A stretch of DNA of 64,000 nt from Oopsacas minuta. Lineage: Eukaryota; Porifera; Hexactinellida; Lyssacinosida; Leucopsacidae. The DNA is taken from the NCBI GenBank assembly GCA_024704765.1, contig JAKMXF010000354.1:434690-498689 (forward strand), written 5' to 3'. The notes below the pieces were generated by a model. It saw nothing but the letters and a program-made list of their open reading frames with translations. It made no database searches and was not told the DNA's origin. The position numbers were made by a program, and so were the translations under genes. Each line of letters starts with the position of its first letter. The first letter of the stretch is position 1. Positions 38,109 to 51,000 of the stretch are shown piece by piece.

Positions 38109-40781
38109 ATGTATATAACGCTAGTGCTTACTTCTCTATTACTCCTCCTCCCTTATACTCAATCAACTATCTCCACTGGTGCATACTACTCTTATTCAGA
38201 GCTAACACAACTCCTAACTCTCCTGAACAACTCTGAGCAATGTGGTAACATATCACAGATGTTTTCAGTAGGGAAATCAGTTGAAGGGCTGGACCTGTGG
38301 GTGATGCGACTCACACATTGTGCTAACATGGATCCTAACATGGACGGGTTCCCTGGCCGTCCCAAGTTCAAGTATGTTGGTAATATGCATGGAGATGAGA
38401 CTGTAGGCAGGCAAATGCTTATATATCTAATCCAACTCATCTGTGAGGCACACGAGACTGATGAACGTATTGCCTGGCTAATCCATAGTACAGACATATA
38501 TATAATGCCTTCTATGAACCCAGATGGGTTTGAGAAGTCAACAGAGGGGGATTGTAATAGAGGACACAGAGCTAATGCAAATGGATTTGATTTGAATAGG
38601 AATTTTCCTGATCAATTTTCTCCAAACAAAATCTTAGTGATACAACCTGAAACACAAGCATTGATGAATTGGATAACTTCAGGACACTTTGTGTTATCTG
38701 CTAACCTACACGGAGGAGCTGTAGTAGCTTCTTATCCATTTGATGACAGTCCTGAACACCATCAAGGCGGTAGACTCAGTCCCAGTCCTGATGATACCAC
38801 CTTCAAGCTGTTAGCTAGTTCATACGCTACAGTTCATGGTATCATGTCTAAGCCGGGCCCTAGGTGTAGTTACAGAGACGTGTTTGAGGGTGGAATCACT
38901 AACGGAGCCTACTGGTATGAACTGGAAGGAGGTATGCAGGATTATAACTATATAGTTGGTAACTGTATGGAAATAACTATAGAGTTATCTTGCTGTAAAT
39001 ATCCTACACGTGACCATCTACCTGCTTACTGGAAAGATAACAAAGAATCACTTATAACATATATTGAACAGACACAGATTGGAGTTAAGGGGTTCGTGAC
39101 TGATGAAGAGGGAGATAGAGTTGAAGGAGCGTGCATTTCTGTATCTGGTATAGCTCATAATGTTTACACATATAAATACGGAGATTATTGGCGACTATTA
39201 GCACCTGGTACTTATAACATATCTGTTCATCATGAAGATTACGTATCTGTAGAATCTAATGTAATCGTACCAGAGGGACCAGGGATACAGGTAAACTTCA
39301 CTCTATTCCCTCTCTCTCAAAACTCTCCCATCAATGAGACTGATACTAACTTGGCAGTTGACAAGGAGCCTATCCAAATAACAGAGAATGTTCCTCATGA
39401 TTTTAGCTACCACGATTATAACTCTCTTAAGGATTATCTTGCTTACTACCACAATAAGTGTAGTAACATAACTAGCTTCTACTCAATAGGAAATTCCGTA
39501 CAGAACAGGCTACTCTACGTGATAGAGTTCTCAGACTTTCCAGGAGAGCATGAAATGGGAGAGCCTGAGTTCAAGTACATGGCTAACCTCAGGGGTGATG
39601 ATGCAATAGGTAGAGAGCTGCTGCTGCTGTTAGTTAAACATCTATGTGAGGGGTATCTTGTAGATCCAGTGGTAACTGAATTAATACATTCTACACGAAT
39701 ACACATTCTGCCTTCAGTTAATCCTGATGGATTTGAGAAAGCATTTAGTGAATATAAGAAGATGGGAGATATAATATATGACTTTGGTGATGCACAGAAT
39801 AACGTTAGGGGGGTTAATCTAATGACGGATCTTAATCCTGATCACAAGAACATGCGTCAGCCTGAGACTCAAGCAGTATTAGATTGGATTAACAGTACTC
39901 CATTCTCTCTATCAGGAATTCTCCGTGGAGGAAATCCATTTGCTGTTAGCTACCCTCTATTTTGGTTTGCAGAAGATGGTTATCCTGATACTGATTTTAA
40001 TGATGCGTTTAAGCATCTATCTTCTGTGTATGTAGACAGTATGAATTCTAAAGGTAAGGTAAATACCTGTGATAACAGTGATAAGACCTCTCCTCGTGGT
40101 TGGATAATTAATGGGTACAAGTGGTCCCCCAGTATACACACGTGGCCAGATTACGAGTATCGTTACAATCAATGTTTTGAATTGACAATAGATGTTAGTT
40201 GTCACTACTTCCCATCTGAAAAGCGCATTAAGGGAGCCTGGGAGAACCATTCCCAATCCTTAGTTAGCTTCATCTCTGCAGCTCAGAAGGCTATCTCAGG
40301 GGTTATTCTAGATAGAGATGGTCGTCCTATTTACAATGCATCTGTACAGATAGCAGGTCGTAGTAAGTTATTCTCCACCACCGAGCTTGGAGAGTTCTGG
40401 ATTTTATTACCTCCAGGAGACTACATGCTTATTGTAGGACATCTGTATTATCATACCAAGGCTGCTAACGTAACGCTATCTGCCTCAGGTGTCATGGACT
40501 TCGCTAACATGACGCTAGAGTCTAGACACGTTACTCAAACCTCTAATGCTCGACCTATCCTCGCTACTCTACTCGCTTTAACTATAGTACTAATACTAGT
40601 TGTGTACTGTACGTTATGTCTGCTATGGTTGTATTACTTCTTCTTCGTATCTCTCTGCAGCTGGAGACATCCCAAAATAGCTCGGGTCAGACGTGAGATT
40701 AAGCGAATGAATAAGAAGAAAAATACTCGTAAAGATGGGTTCCATCGTATTACAGCCTCAAGTTCTGACAGTGATAACTGA
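38109..40781 (+). CDS. CPD: Carboxypeptidase D-like membrane protein, second domain catalytically degenerate
   Basis: An 890-residue type I membrane protein with signal peptide MYITLVLTSLLLLLPYTQS. The frame extends five codons upstream only by a TTG, so I use the ATG at 38109. Domain 1 (~25-320) has all M14 residues: zinc ligands in MHGDETVG (~95), LNRNF (~163), zinc His in ANLHGG (~200), and the catalytic Glu in ITIELSC (~290). A transthyretin-like domain follows (~320-400). Domain 2 (~430-730) keeps the fold (LPSVNPDGFEKA) but reads NLRGDDAIG for the HxxE, MTDLNPD for LNRNFP, LRGG for LHGG and LTIDVSC for ITIELSC, so it cannot bind zinc normally. A second transthyretin-like domain, a membrane segment (ILATLLALTIVLILVVYCTL) and a basic tail end it. 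CPD removes basic carboxy-terminal residues in the trans-Golgi. The vertebrate enzyme has three domains with only the last inactive. Confidence 0.9.
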   Translation: MYITLVLTSLLLLLPYTQSTISTGAYYSYSELTQLLTLLNNSEQCGNISQMFSVGKSVEGLDLWVMRLTHCANMDPNMDGFPGRPKFKYVGNMHGDETVGRQMLIYLIQLICEAHETDERIAWLIHSTDIYIMPSMNPDGFEKSTEGDCNRGHRANANGFDLNRNFPDQFSPNKILVIQPETQALMNWITSGHFVLSANLHGGAVVASYPFDDSPEHHQGGRLSPSPDDTTFKLLASSYATVHGIMSKPGPRCSYRDVFEGGITNGAYWYELEGGMQDYNYIVGNCMEITIELSCCKYPTRDHLPAYWKDNKESLITYIEQTQIGVKGFVTDEEGDRVEGACISVSGIAHNVYTYKYGDYWRLLAPGTYNISVHHEDYVSVESNVIVPEGPGIQVNFTLFPLSQNSPINETDTNLAVDKEPIQITENVPHDFSYHDYNSLKDYLAYYHNKCSNITSFYSIGNSVQNRLLYVIEFSDFPGEHEMGEPEFKYMANLRGDDAIGRELLLLLVKHLCEGYLVDPVVTELIHSTRIHILPSVNPDGFEKAFSEYKKMGDIIYDFGDAQNNVRGVNLMTDLNPDHKNMRQPETQAVLDWINSTPFSLSGILRGGNPFAVSYPLFWFAEDGYPDTDFNDAFKHLSSVYVDSMNSKGKVNTCDNSDKTSPRGWIINGYKWSPSIHTWPDYEYRYNQCFELTIDVSCHYFPSEKRIKGAWENHSQSLVSFISAAQKAISGVILDRDGRPIYNASVQIAGRSKLFSTTELGEFWILLPPGDYMLIVGHLYYHTKAANVTLSASGVMDFANMTLESRHVTQTSNARPILATLLALTIVLILVVYCTLCLLWLYYFFFVSLCSWRHPKIARVRREIKRMNKKKNTRKDGFHRITASSSDSDN

Positions 40782-41173
40782 TTATTATGTGATGTATGCA
40801 GTACCTTGCTAATCAACTTTTATTCATTATTCATAAGTCATCTCTCTGAAGAGATAGCATTAACTGTTTATATACTTGTATATGCTATTTGTTTGTTGTT
40901 TAAAGTTACTGAGCATTCCATGTATATGAAACTTAGATATTTCAACGATTACTAGGGGAAACTGATTATTATTTATTTTGTTATAAAGACTATACTTTAT
41001 TCCAGTCGAAATTTCGTAACGAAAATAATTATGTTTCCCTCAAAAATATGATTAATTCAAATTTGCATAATTCTACGAGCCACAAGAAAAATGGAGAAAT
41101 CGCTAGAATTTTCTAGAACTTACTGGACACACTGATAAATATACATTTTGAACTGATAGTTTCGTAATACTAA
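40782..41173. other. Intergenic region after CPD
   Basis: AT-rich spacer, no gene or recognisable element. Confidence 0.45.
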
Positions 41174-41773
41174 ATGCAAGTAGATGCTCAATATCATAAC
41201 ATACACCCTAATAAGCCACGCGGGTGTAAACGCAGATACGATCTGAACGATAATACAAATTGCTATGGATCACATCCAAAAGTACACGTGACTGAACAAG
41301 AGATGAGCTCACGTCTACATAGCTTATCCCTCGACCAGATTGAAATTTCTAACTTCCTTCTCTACCCTCAATTACAAACATTGCAACCCTTACACCAATA
41401 TACGTATACCCCTCCAGATAACTCTATAACTCCTCCTATTGACAGTTCATTACCTGCTTCACAAGAACAAATAAGTGAAGACGAATTGACTGATGAAGAT
41501 ATTGAAGAAACAGATACTATGTTAACTCAGGAGAATTTAAAATTAGCTCTGAACAAAACAACAGAGATTCTACCACGGGAAATCATTGATTCTATAATTA
41601 GCGCTTTCCCTGCTAACAACTGTACTACTTTAGCATTATGGCAGCCTACAGATCGAATGTTAAAATTGTCAGACACGACTAATAATGTCCCAGAAGATGA
41701 TACAAAAGATCCTGTTACTGATCAGAATGATGAAATGTTCTATGATGAAGTTATGGAGATTGATTGCCTGTAA
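41174..41773 (+). CDS. Acidic 199-residue protein of unknown function (weak HCFC1R1-like pattern)
   Basis: The protein has a basic patch (CKRRYDLND, about residues 18-26), then TEQEMSSRLHSLSLDQIEIS, a Pro/Thr-rich linker, an acidic stretch SEDELTDEDIEETD, a helical region (about 115-140) and an acidic end FYDEVMEIDCL. The order basic KRR, SLSL-type helix and terminal short acidic motif is reminiscent of HCFC1R1/CCDC117-type nuclear proteins, but the match is too weak to name it. Single exon, good ATG, and codon use like its neighbours support a real gene. It is 233 bases upstream of the cadherin start on the same strand. Confidence 0.6.
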   Translation: MQVDAQYHNIHPNKPRGCKRRYDLNDNTNCYGSHPKVHVTEQEMSSRLHSLSLDQIEISNFLLYPQLQTLQPLHQYTYTPPDNSITPPIDSSLPASQEQISEDELTDEDIEETDTMLTQENLKLALNKTTEILPREIIDSIISAFPANNCTTLALWQPTDRMLKLSDTTNNVPEDDTKDPVTDQNDEMFYDEVMEIDCL

Positions 41774-42006
41774 TACCTAGTTATACACTTGTATTTGTTA
41801 CAGAATAAAAATGTGTGTTGCAACATCATTTGTAGGCTATGGTTGATCCTATTATGTTACTGTTAGAAGGGTACATAGCAGTTGTTTATTAATCGATTTC
41901 ACAAAATCTGGCATACAACAATCGAGTTATAATTTAACTTTAACTATTTTATATTTGTTTATTATGCTAAATTCATTTTTATGTATCATAGCACAGTTCA
42001 TGGGAT

Positions 42007-45000
42007 ATGCTATCACTACATATAATCAAATGTATTGTACTTCTACTACTCTCTCTTATCCAAGGTAGTATACAATCAAGTAAGTGCTAATTAGTGTATT
42101 AGAATAAAACTTGCATTTAGTTCGTGCTTTTGACACTGTATCATGACGTATATTCTCTATCTTGTTCAGATATTGCCAACTTTACCAGAACTCTCTATCA
42201 AACATCATTCCTTGAGAATCAACCTGTTGGTACATCTTCATTACGATTAGAACTACAGACAGTCATCCCAACTTCTCTTATAACTATTTCCTTACAAGGA
42301 CATCTAAACACACATTTCTTTGTATCTAGTGATGATATAATTCACAATGCTGTCATATTAGATAGAGAGAACACATCTCAATACGATCTGATAGCAATAG
42401 CCCTGTATAACAACAGTATAGTGTCTAGTGCTGACGTCAGCATCAAGATAAAGGATGTGAATGATAATTCGCCATATTGTGATAATAGATTCTATTCTGT
42501 TGAAGTTAATGAGACATACATAGTAGACAGCATACTGGGACTACAGTGTTGGGATTTGGATGAGGGGTATAACTCCTCGCTAATTTATTATACACAGGTA
42601 TGTACTCTATGGTCTCGTTTATATAACTAGGCGTTATCATAATTTTAAGACTACTTGTTTCTGGGGTACCAGAGAATGTCTGTGTCATGTCCTATCAATA
42701 AGGAACTATTTAGCATAACTCTTTCTTTAGAACAATTATTCAACATTCACTATAAGCTCTAATGGCAGTATAGGTCTCTATCAATCGCTGGACTATGAGC
42801 AATACATAGATGGAATCCTTTTAGAAGTTACGATTAGTGATCAGGGAGATAATCCTCTCACCACGGAAGTTTTTGTATTTGTTACTATTCTACCAGTAAA
42901 TGAGTTTGCTCCTCAATTCGTTGACTTAATGCCAACCAGTATATCTGAGAATACTAAGCCAGGGAGTAGGATTACCCAGGTTAGTTCTCCTTAGTTAATG
43001 CAGAAATGATTTGACTTACCAAACAAAGAACTACGTAGAATAATTGCACTCTTACGATTTAGTTCCATTAAATTGTTAAATTACATAAAGTTCGACTAAT
43101 TGCAGAGATAGGAATTAGTTCAATAATTTTACAAAAATGAGAGCTAATTCTGCTAATTTACAAAAGGGAAAAATAGACTAATACTCGTAAAAAAAGCTAT
43201 AGAAATGTATGAAGTGAATTTTTGAATTTAGACTCTCTACTTGACAGTTTTTTTTACCATTTTAGCACATTTTTGAAACAAACCTTAACTATTCCTTGTT
43301 GAGTTAATAGAAATATTTCCCTCAATTGATATTTTATTTCTCTTAGATTTGATCAATTTCATAATACTGTTATATAAACACTAATAAACATATATTATTA
43401 ATAGAATTTAATAATATCCATCTGGTTTTGTGAATTGAATTACTTAACAATTGTGAAATAGTTTGAGAGAAGTTCTTCTCCTTCTCTGATTGCTCTAGTT
43501 GATATCAGTCCCACTACTCTAACTCTATTATAAGAACTATCAATAATACTGTAGTTAACATACGGAAATAGCCTTTGTTGCTTAGGTTCCATGTCTTTAA
43601 CATTGATATTCATTTCAATGTATTCCACATTAGCTAAGCTATCCTTTGTCCTGTTATTAACTCTCTGTCCCATACAGAGGGGGTTCACTAGTTCATCCCC
43701 CATCCAGCTGAGGTCGCATGTCAGTCGTCCTCCTACCCTCTCCCTGTTAGCACATGACCTATACAGGAGCCCTGACACACCCCTGCTTTTCCCGTCCAAA
43801 TACATTCCATCATAACATCTCAGTAGATATTGATTCTTAATAGATACCAATAATAGAGGTTCTAATGGCAAATATACCATACCCGGATATATAGCTACTA
43901 GGCTACCCTCTGGTATATACCCTTCCTTAACGAATACCCCAGACCCTCCTCTCGAAATTGAGCTCTCTCCTCTCACACAAATGAACCCAAAGCACCTTTT
44001 CATCACCTCTTTACCCCTATCCCCTGCTGCTTCTAGCTTTATATCTCTATATAGATAATGATCTGGTAACGTGAGAGCTATACAATTCACCAGCTCTTTC
44101 AGCCTAGCTTCATGATATAACGTGTTTCTTTGTAGTACAGTATGTTGCTTAATTACAATATGCCTTGTAGTCCAGTTTAGAAAGAGCCAGGGTATGAATC
44201 TATGCTTATAACTAGACCAGACCTTCTTAAGCTTATTCATAATTCCTAACCCTCTAATGTGTAGTTAGTGAGCTAGCTACAAGCGTAATTATATATAAAT
44301 ATTTAGAATATATTCACTAGTAATGACAATATAATTATATGTAATATTACTTGTATTGTAGATAAGTGCTTTAGATTTGGATTCCGGTAAAGATGGGGAT
44401 GTGTTCTACTACCTCACCTCTCCAGAAGAAGAAGATCTCTTCCACTTAGACGTATACTCAGGATCTCTTTATCTCCTTAGGAGTCTAGACCATGAGAGGA
44501 GTACCTCTTACTCCCTACATATAACAGCTTCTAATTCTGCTACTCGATCCGTTGACTCTCTCAACACCTCTACTGTATTGCTACTAACTATACTAGACAT
44601 ACCAGATGATCTGCACTTCTCTACTGAGGCTGAGTTCAGTACTGTATCAGAGGATATAGAAATAGGAGTTGAGGTACTAGATTTTATTATTTATTATTTT
44701 CAGATTCATTTATCCTATCTCTTATAGATAACTCTTCTTAAATGTGAGACCAGTTCTATCATGAACCTAGACATCAGCTATTCCATAACAAGTCCCTCTT
44801 CTCATCCATTTTGTATACACACTAGTACAGGGGCAATATATACTCGATCTTTTCTAGATTATGAGACTCAACCTAATTATCACCTCACAGTATCCTGTAG
44901 TTGTTGTTCCTCTCCATCTCTCCAATCTCACGCTTCTCTCTTCATCTCCCTCTCTGATGTAAACGATTTCCCTCCAATGTTTTCACCATCCGAATACGTA

Positions 45001-48000
45001 TTATACCTGAGTGAACAAACAGAACCAGGTGCAGACATACTACATCTCAACACTACAGATATGGATACAGGAATTTACGGACAGGTTCAATACCAGCTAT
45101 TGAATCACCAGAACATGTTCTATCTACATTCTAACACTGGTAATACTGCAACCATGAACTTTTCACATTACCTTTTCTGCGATTAGTTCCATTCTCAAAA
45201 ATCCCAAATCTAGACATTTTTATCTGGCTTCTAATGAAAATTTAATTAATATTAAGATTTTAGTCTACTTTACTTATAAAGATGACTCTATCAATATAAA
45301 ATCGTATATGACATACTCGCTCCTTATTATGACCGGCTTCATCACATGTATCCTCATGTAAATGTATTGTACACCTCACTCTATGCACTTTACTTGAACG
45401 AACTTGTGAAGTTATTGCTAATTTAGTACATTTTCTGTTCTATAGGAATTCTATATCTGCGTGGTATTCTAGACTACACACAGTCACCCTATAATGTGAC
45501 TATACTGGCAGCTAACAGTTACACTCCCCTCCCCTCTGATCCCCTCTCTAACAGGGCTACAGTACAGATACTAATTACTGAGTATTTTAGAGACATGCCT
45601 CCTAATTGTCCTCAAGATACAGAAATACTTATTCTAGAAGAAACTACTGCATTAGGACAGTCTATAGCTACAATATCTTGTAACAATAATGATACCCTCA
45701 ATCTTGATTTCTTCATTCTCAGTCCTAATATTACAGATCTACCATTCTATGTCTCTCTTGAAGGAAATCTGTTCCTACAGGACTATTTGGATTATGATAT
45801 GAGTGAAAGATTCTATCTGATAGAGATACAGGCTATACAGACATATTCTCCTTTTTATGCTTCTTCTGTATTCTTACACGTTATTGTGACACCTGTCAAT
45901 GAACATAAACCTGTCTTCAATCAAACTCAATATTCTCTGTCGTTAAGTGAATTTACAGCAGTAAGTAGCAATATTTTTAGTGTGTTAGCTAGTGACGAAG
46001 ATAGTGCACCTGATGGTGGAGTTATATATACATTTCTCACGAATTTTGACACATTTTCTATTGATCCAGTATCTGGACTAGTTTACCTAATTTCAGCCCT
46101 GGATTACAACATAATGCCAGAATACAATTTGTCAATAATCGCTACTGATTATTCTAATAATCCTTTCTCTAGCACAGCAATACTGAATATTCATGTCATT
46201 AACGAGAACAATGGACCTCCCATATGTAACCCTACACACATACAGTTATCCATATTTGAGAACATTACTTCTGAAACTGTTGTCGCTATGTATTTATGTA
46301 CAGATCCTGATAATATACTACTACCTACAGAATTTGTTTTATCTCTATCTTCTCCCATTAACCAGATACTATCAGCTAATCATAATTCCATTGTTCTAAC
46401 GTCACAGCTTGATTACGAGCTAATCACTGCTTATACAGGAGTACTAGTAGTATCAGAACCCAATTCTACATTCTCATCACATATAACAATATTTTTATTG
46501 GTAGAACAATCCAATGATTTCTCTCCCTTCTTTACCAATCTACCATATCAGCTGATTATAGATAGCAGTACTGTAGATCCGTTATATCCCGTGTACTCTG
46601 TCATAGCTGATGATTTAGATGCTGGTATAGATGGAGATATTACATTCTCCATACAAGATCATACAGACTTGTTCTTGATAGATAAATTTACTGGTGAGAT
46701 ATGGCTCATATATCCTGTAAAACAGATAACAAATAACAATATTGAATTAACTATACTAGCTACTGACAAGGCTCTCTCAGATCCTCTCACTAATTCTAGT
46801 ATTCTATCTATTTCTATAATTTACCAACAAGTATATAGTTGTGAGAGCTATTTCTATTCTCTATCCGTATCAGAGGATATACATGTGAATTCTACCCTAC
46901 TAGATGTCAATTGTCAGTCACCTGCCCAGTATATATTAGATGACGTCATATTCTCCCAGATATTTAGAGTAGAATCAAATGGATCCCTTATCTTAACGAT
47001 ACCGTTAGATGCTGAAAGATACGCTTCATATTTCAGTACAATTAGCGTAATATTCGCACACAACACTTCTCTTACAGTAGCTATTGTAATATCAGTACAG
47101 GATGTTAATGAGTTCCCTCCATCCTTCATTTCTCCAACTTCTTATCTTGAATTTGTGAGTAATATTCAGCTAGGTACTCTCCTCATAACGTATTTAGCTA
47201 TTGACAGAGATATCTCATACAATAAAGTAGAATACTCATTGGTTGATGCAATACCAGGTCTGTATATATCTCCTAGTACTGGAGAATTATATCTCTCCAG
47301 TAGAGATATATTCTCCCTCTCTTCTCCAATCAATGTATCTATAATGGCACGAGATAATGCTCCTAATACACAGAATAGTACAACAGAATTACTATTGAAT
47401 ATAATCATATACAGTATTGATATGTTACAGCCTTCTCCTTCCTATCCAATATTTATATTCAGTGTTAGAGAAGATCAGCCACTTGGTTACGTAGTTGGTA
47501 TGATAGAATGTATTAATTCAGTAAATATATCCTATGTGCTACAATCTGATAACACGTTTTATGTACAGAGGGAGACAGGTAAACTGATTCTGGACAAATC
47601 TCTCAATTATGCACAACAACAAAGTTATACGTTAGATACGTCATGCTACTCAAACAATCTAAGCTCTCAATTCTTCACAATAGTAACTGTAGTAGATATT
47701 AACGAGTATCCCCCTGTATTATTCCCAGATATCAATACAGTATACCTCTATGAGAATACAACAGTAGGAGAGCTGATACACACAGTTTCATGCTATGACC
47801 CTGATAACTCTTCTACACATCTGTACTATGAAATAACTCATGTAGAACCTAATCAATCTATATTCACTATTTCCCATGCTACAGGAGAGATATATCTTCT
47901 GAATACATTAGATTATGAAATACACACATCATACACTCTGTATATTACTGTATATGATGGCATATCTTCACATGCTAATACACAAAGGTTAGAAGTAATA

Positions 48001-51000
48001 TTGACAATACATGTACTGGATATTAATGACAACTCTCCAGTATGTCCTCACATACTTACACTACACATAACTCATGAAGATAATAACACTAGAGAGCTAG
48101 TTAATGTACTCAACTGTTCAGATACAGATTCCACTGCTATAACTAATTTAAAGTATTTTGAGATAAATACTTTGTATGGAAATTATTTTGAGTTAGAAAT
48201 GCAAGGCAACCCACCCGCTTGGTATTTATACTTCCTGCTTGTTGAGGCTAGAGAATCTCACAACGGTTCTCTATTCAATGCATATTTCCATAACATTAAA
48301 TGTTGTGACGGATCTACTCCAGAGCTCTGTACAGTCATGTTAGTGCTGGTTACTACTGTTGTTAAGCCAATTTTAACTGAAGGGCTAAATGCTACTCAAC
48401 TGGGACTTGCTATTAGATCTGAAGGTTTGGAGAATGTGATCACTCTCTTCTTCAACATATCCGAAAGCAATGTAAGTTAAATTACAGTTAAAGCAGATAC
48501 ATTTTATTTATTTAATATGCTATTCTGTAGTGGATAGCTGTTGTGGATCATTTCAAATTGGTGACAGCTAACATTCTCACAGCTTATTGTATTAGAAATC
48601 CATTCAAATGCTCTATCCTTGAAGATTGTTCTTCTCAGAGGTAATCACATACAGTTAGGGTTGCTTATAGCGAATTCTCATGTGCCCGAATCTAATCTAC
48701 AAATTTTATCGGTAACAATGACTTAGTTCATAGTAAGAGAATATCCATTAGCGACCTTGACTCTACGAATCCTTTAGCATAGTTAAAATAATTAATAAGT
48801 TTTCGCTACCTACCAATTGTACAAAATATCCAATAATATAATTATTTAACGATGAAACTAAATTGTTAATTAATACATACGTATATTAGCTCAGCCTTTG
48901 ATGTCTTCTCACCTAATTTTAATGTTGGTATTTTACTGAGAAATAATTACAAATATTTAATTTTGCTTATGCATCATATAAAAACAATAATATTTACTTA
49001 GAATTGCAAATATTAGTCATACATGCGTTTCCGTATATTAATTGAATAGCAAATATGCTCATTGTGTGTATCGAATCGTCCTGGTCTGAAGCACTATATA
49101 CACATATTTATTTAGATATGCACTACTATAATACCCAGAAGATATATGATAGGTAGTCCTAAGAATAGTACAATAATAGACGAAGTGAACCCGAAAAACA
49201 AATAGCTGAAGAAGCTCAGGTTGTAGTTAATGTGACGTTTAGCCTTCTCAGCCACAATAAGATTAGCAACGCTTCCGATTAGAGTAAAGTTTCCTGCGAT
49301 TGTTGACACCCAAGAAAGGATAAGACTAGCTACGATTGTGTAATCTCTTGAATTAGGATCCATATTCTGAACTCCAGGCAAGCACTTTATGTAATCAACA
49401 ATCAATATTACCATGGGTACGTTACTGAGAAGATTAGACCCAATTATAATGAACAGAGTAAATACCATTACTCCACCAAACGAACGAACTCCCATGTAAT
49501 CTTTGAGAAGATGAAAGGTTGCTTTAGGTACATTTGTCTTCTTGAATCCCTCTAACCAAATAAAGAGACCACAGAATAGGAGGATAACGCCCCAATCCAG
49601 GTGTCGAACTGATTCTGTACTACTTCGTTTGTTCAGTACTCCATCAACCAGTAATAATATGCTAGCCATACAGATGGGTATTAAACCAATATCAAAGTAA
49701 AGGTTTGCAGCATTATGTGGTGGTACACACAGTAGTATAATTGTAATAGTGAGGGACAGTACTAGGATAACCCAGAATAACCTGTTATAAGAGGGCGTGT
49801 GAATACAGAATTTGCAAGGAGCGTAAATTATCGGGATATCAGAGTTGCCGCCATCTGGGTCATATAACATGATCCATGAGCTCGTAATATCTTGATTCGT
49901 ATCTCCATTTTGGGGGGCAGCATTGCACACATGAGGACTTGTTCTGCAATAAAACCTGTGAGGAGTACGAATCTTCAATCTGTTAAAAAGAGCATTCTGT
50001 AACAACGGGTGTTTCTCATCACATTGAAATGTTATTTCTTCCTTCTTTCCGTTCTGAATTACGTTATTGTCTCCTATACCAGATACCTCATGCACCACAG
50101 AGCCGTTAGTAATGTGATTTGATTCAATCTTGTTATTGGATATACTCTGAATACTTCTCGTGTCTTCTTCATGCTGTGCTCCTATATTCTCACTTATTGA
50201 GTTGGTTAGAATAATGGGACTATGAGAACTCGTGTCACTGCTGACATATTTGTTGTCTATAGATACTTCGTTTATATTGGTATTCTCTTTAGGCTGTTTC
50301 TTCTTCCTCAGATAGAAGCAATACGTGTAGATATAGAGTAGACAAGTATTCAAGAAGAGACCAACTATAGCTGCTGGGAAAAGAGTTAGAAATGTTTGAG
50401 ACAAGTTCAGGCCTATATTAGCTGCAATATACGCATTTTGTGGATTCCCCATGACAGTAGCTGCACTGCCGATATTAGCCGAGCTTGCTATCCCTAGCAA
50501 CAGGGGTAGGAATTCTCTCTTACTTCTCTTCTGTCTTCTATGTTCAAGTAGTATTAAAGGAGTTAGCAACACACATGTAGCATCATTAGTAATAAGTGCT
50601 GAGAGAGTTCCTGACATTATACATATTACCCAGAGGATAGTGTAGAATGATCTCTCCTTCTTCATGAGGGGTTTTAATACCAGAGAGAGGAGGCCTTCCC
50701 TCTCTAAGTAATAAGCGAATAACATCATGCCGAGCAATAGACACAATGTTTGCAAACTATTCTTCCTCCCTAGAATGCAATACACTTCATCTTGTGTTAA
50801 AACAAGCACTACTGTCATTAATAATGAGCCGAATAACACTGCTGCAATTCTTCCAAACCGGAGACATTTGAAATCACACACCAAACACGGCCAAATTATT
50901 AGATAGCAAAGAGAGCCCAATATTAATAATGCTACAGCTGAGAGAGGTGTATTTACCTCATGATGCAGTAATATCTCGGTTATACTCACATTGCAACTCG

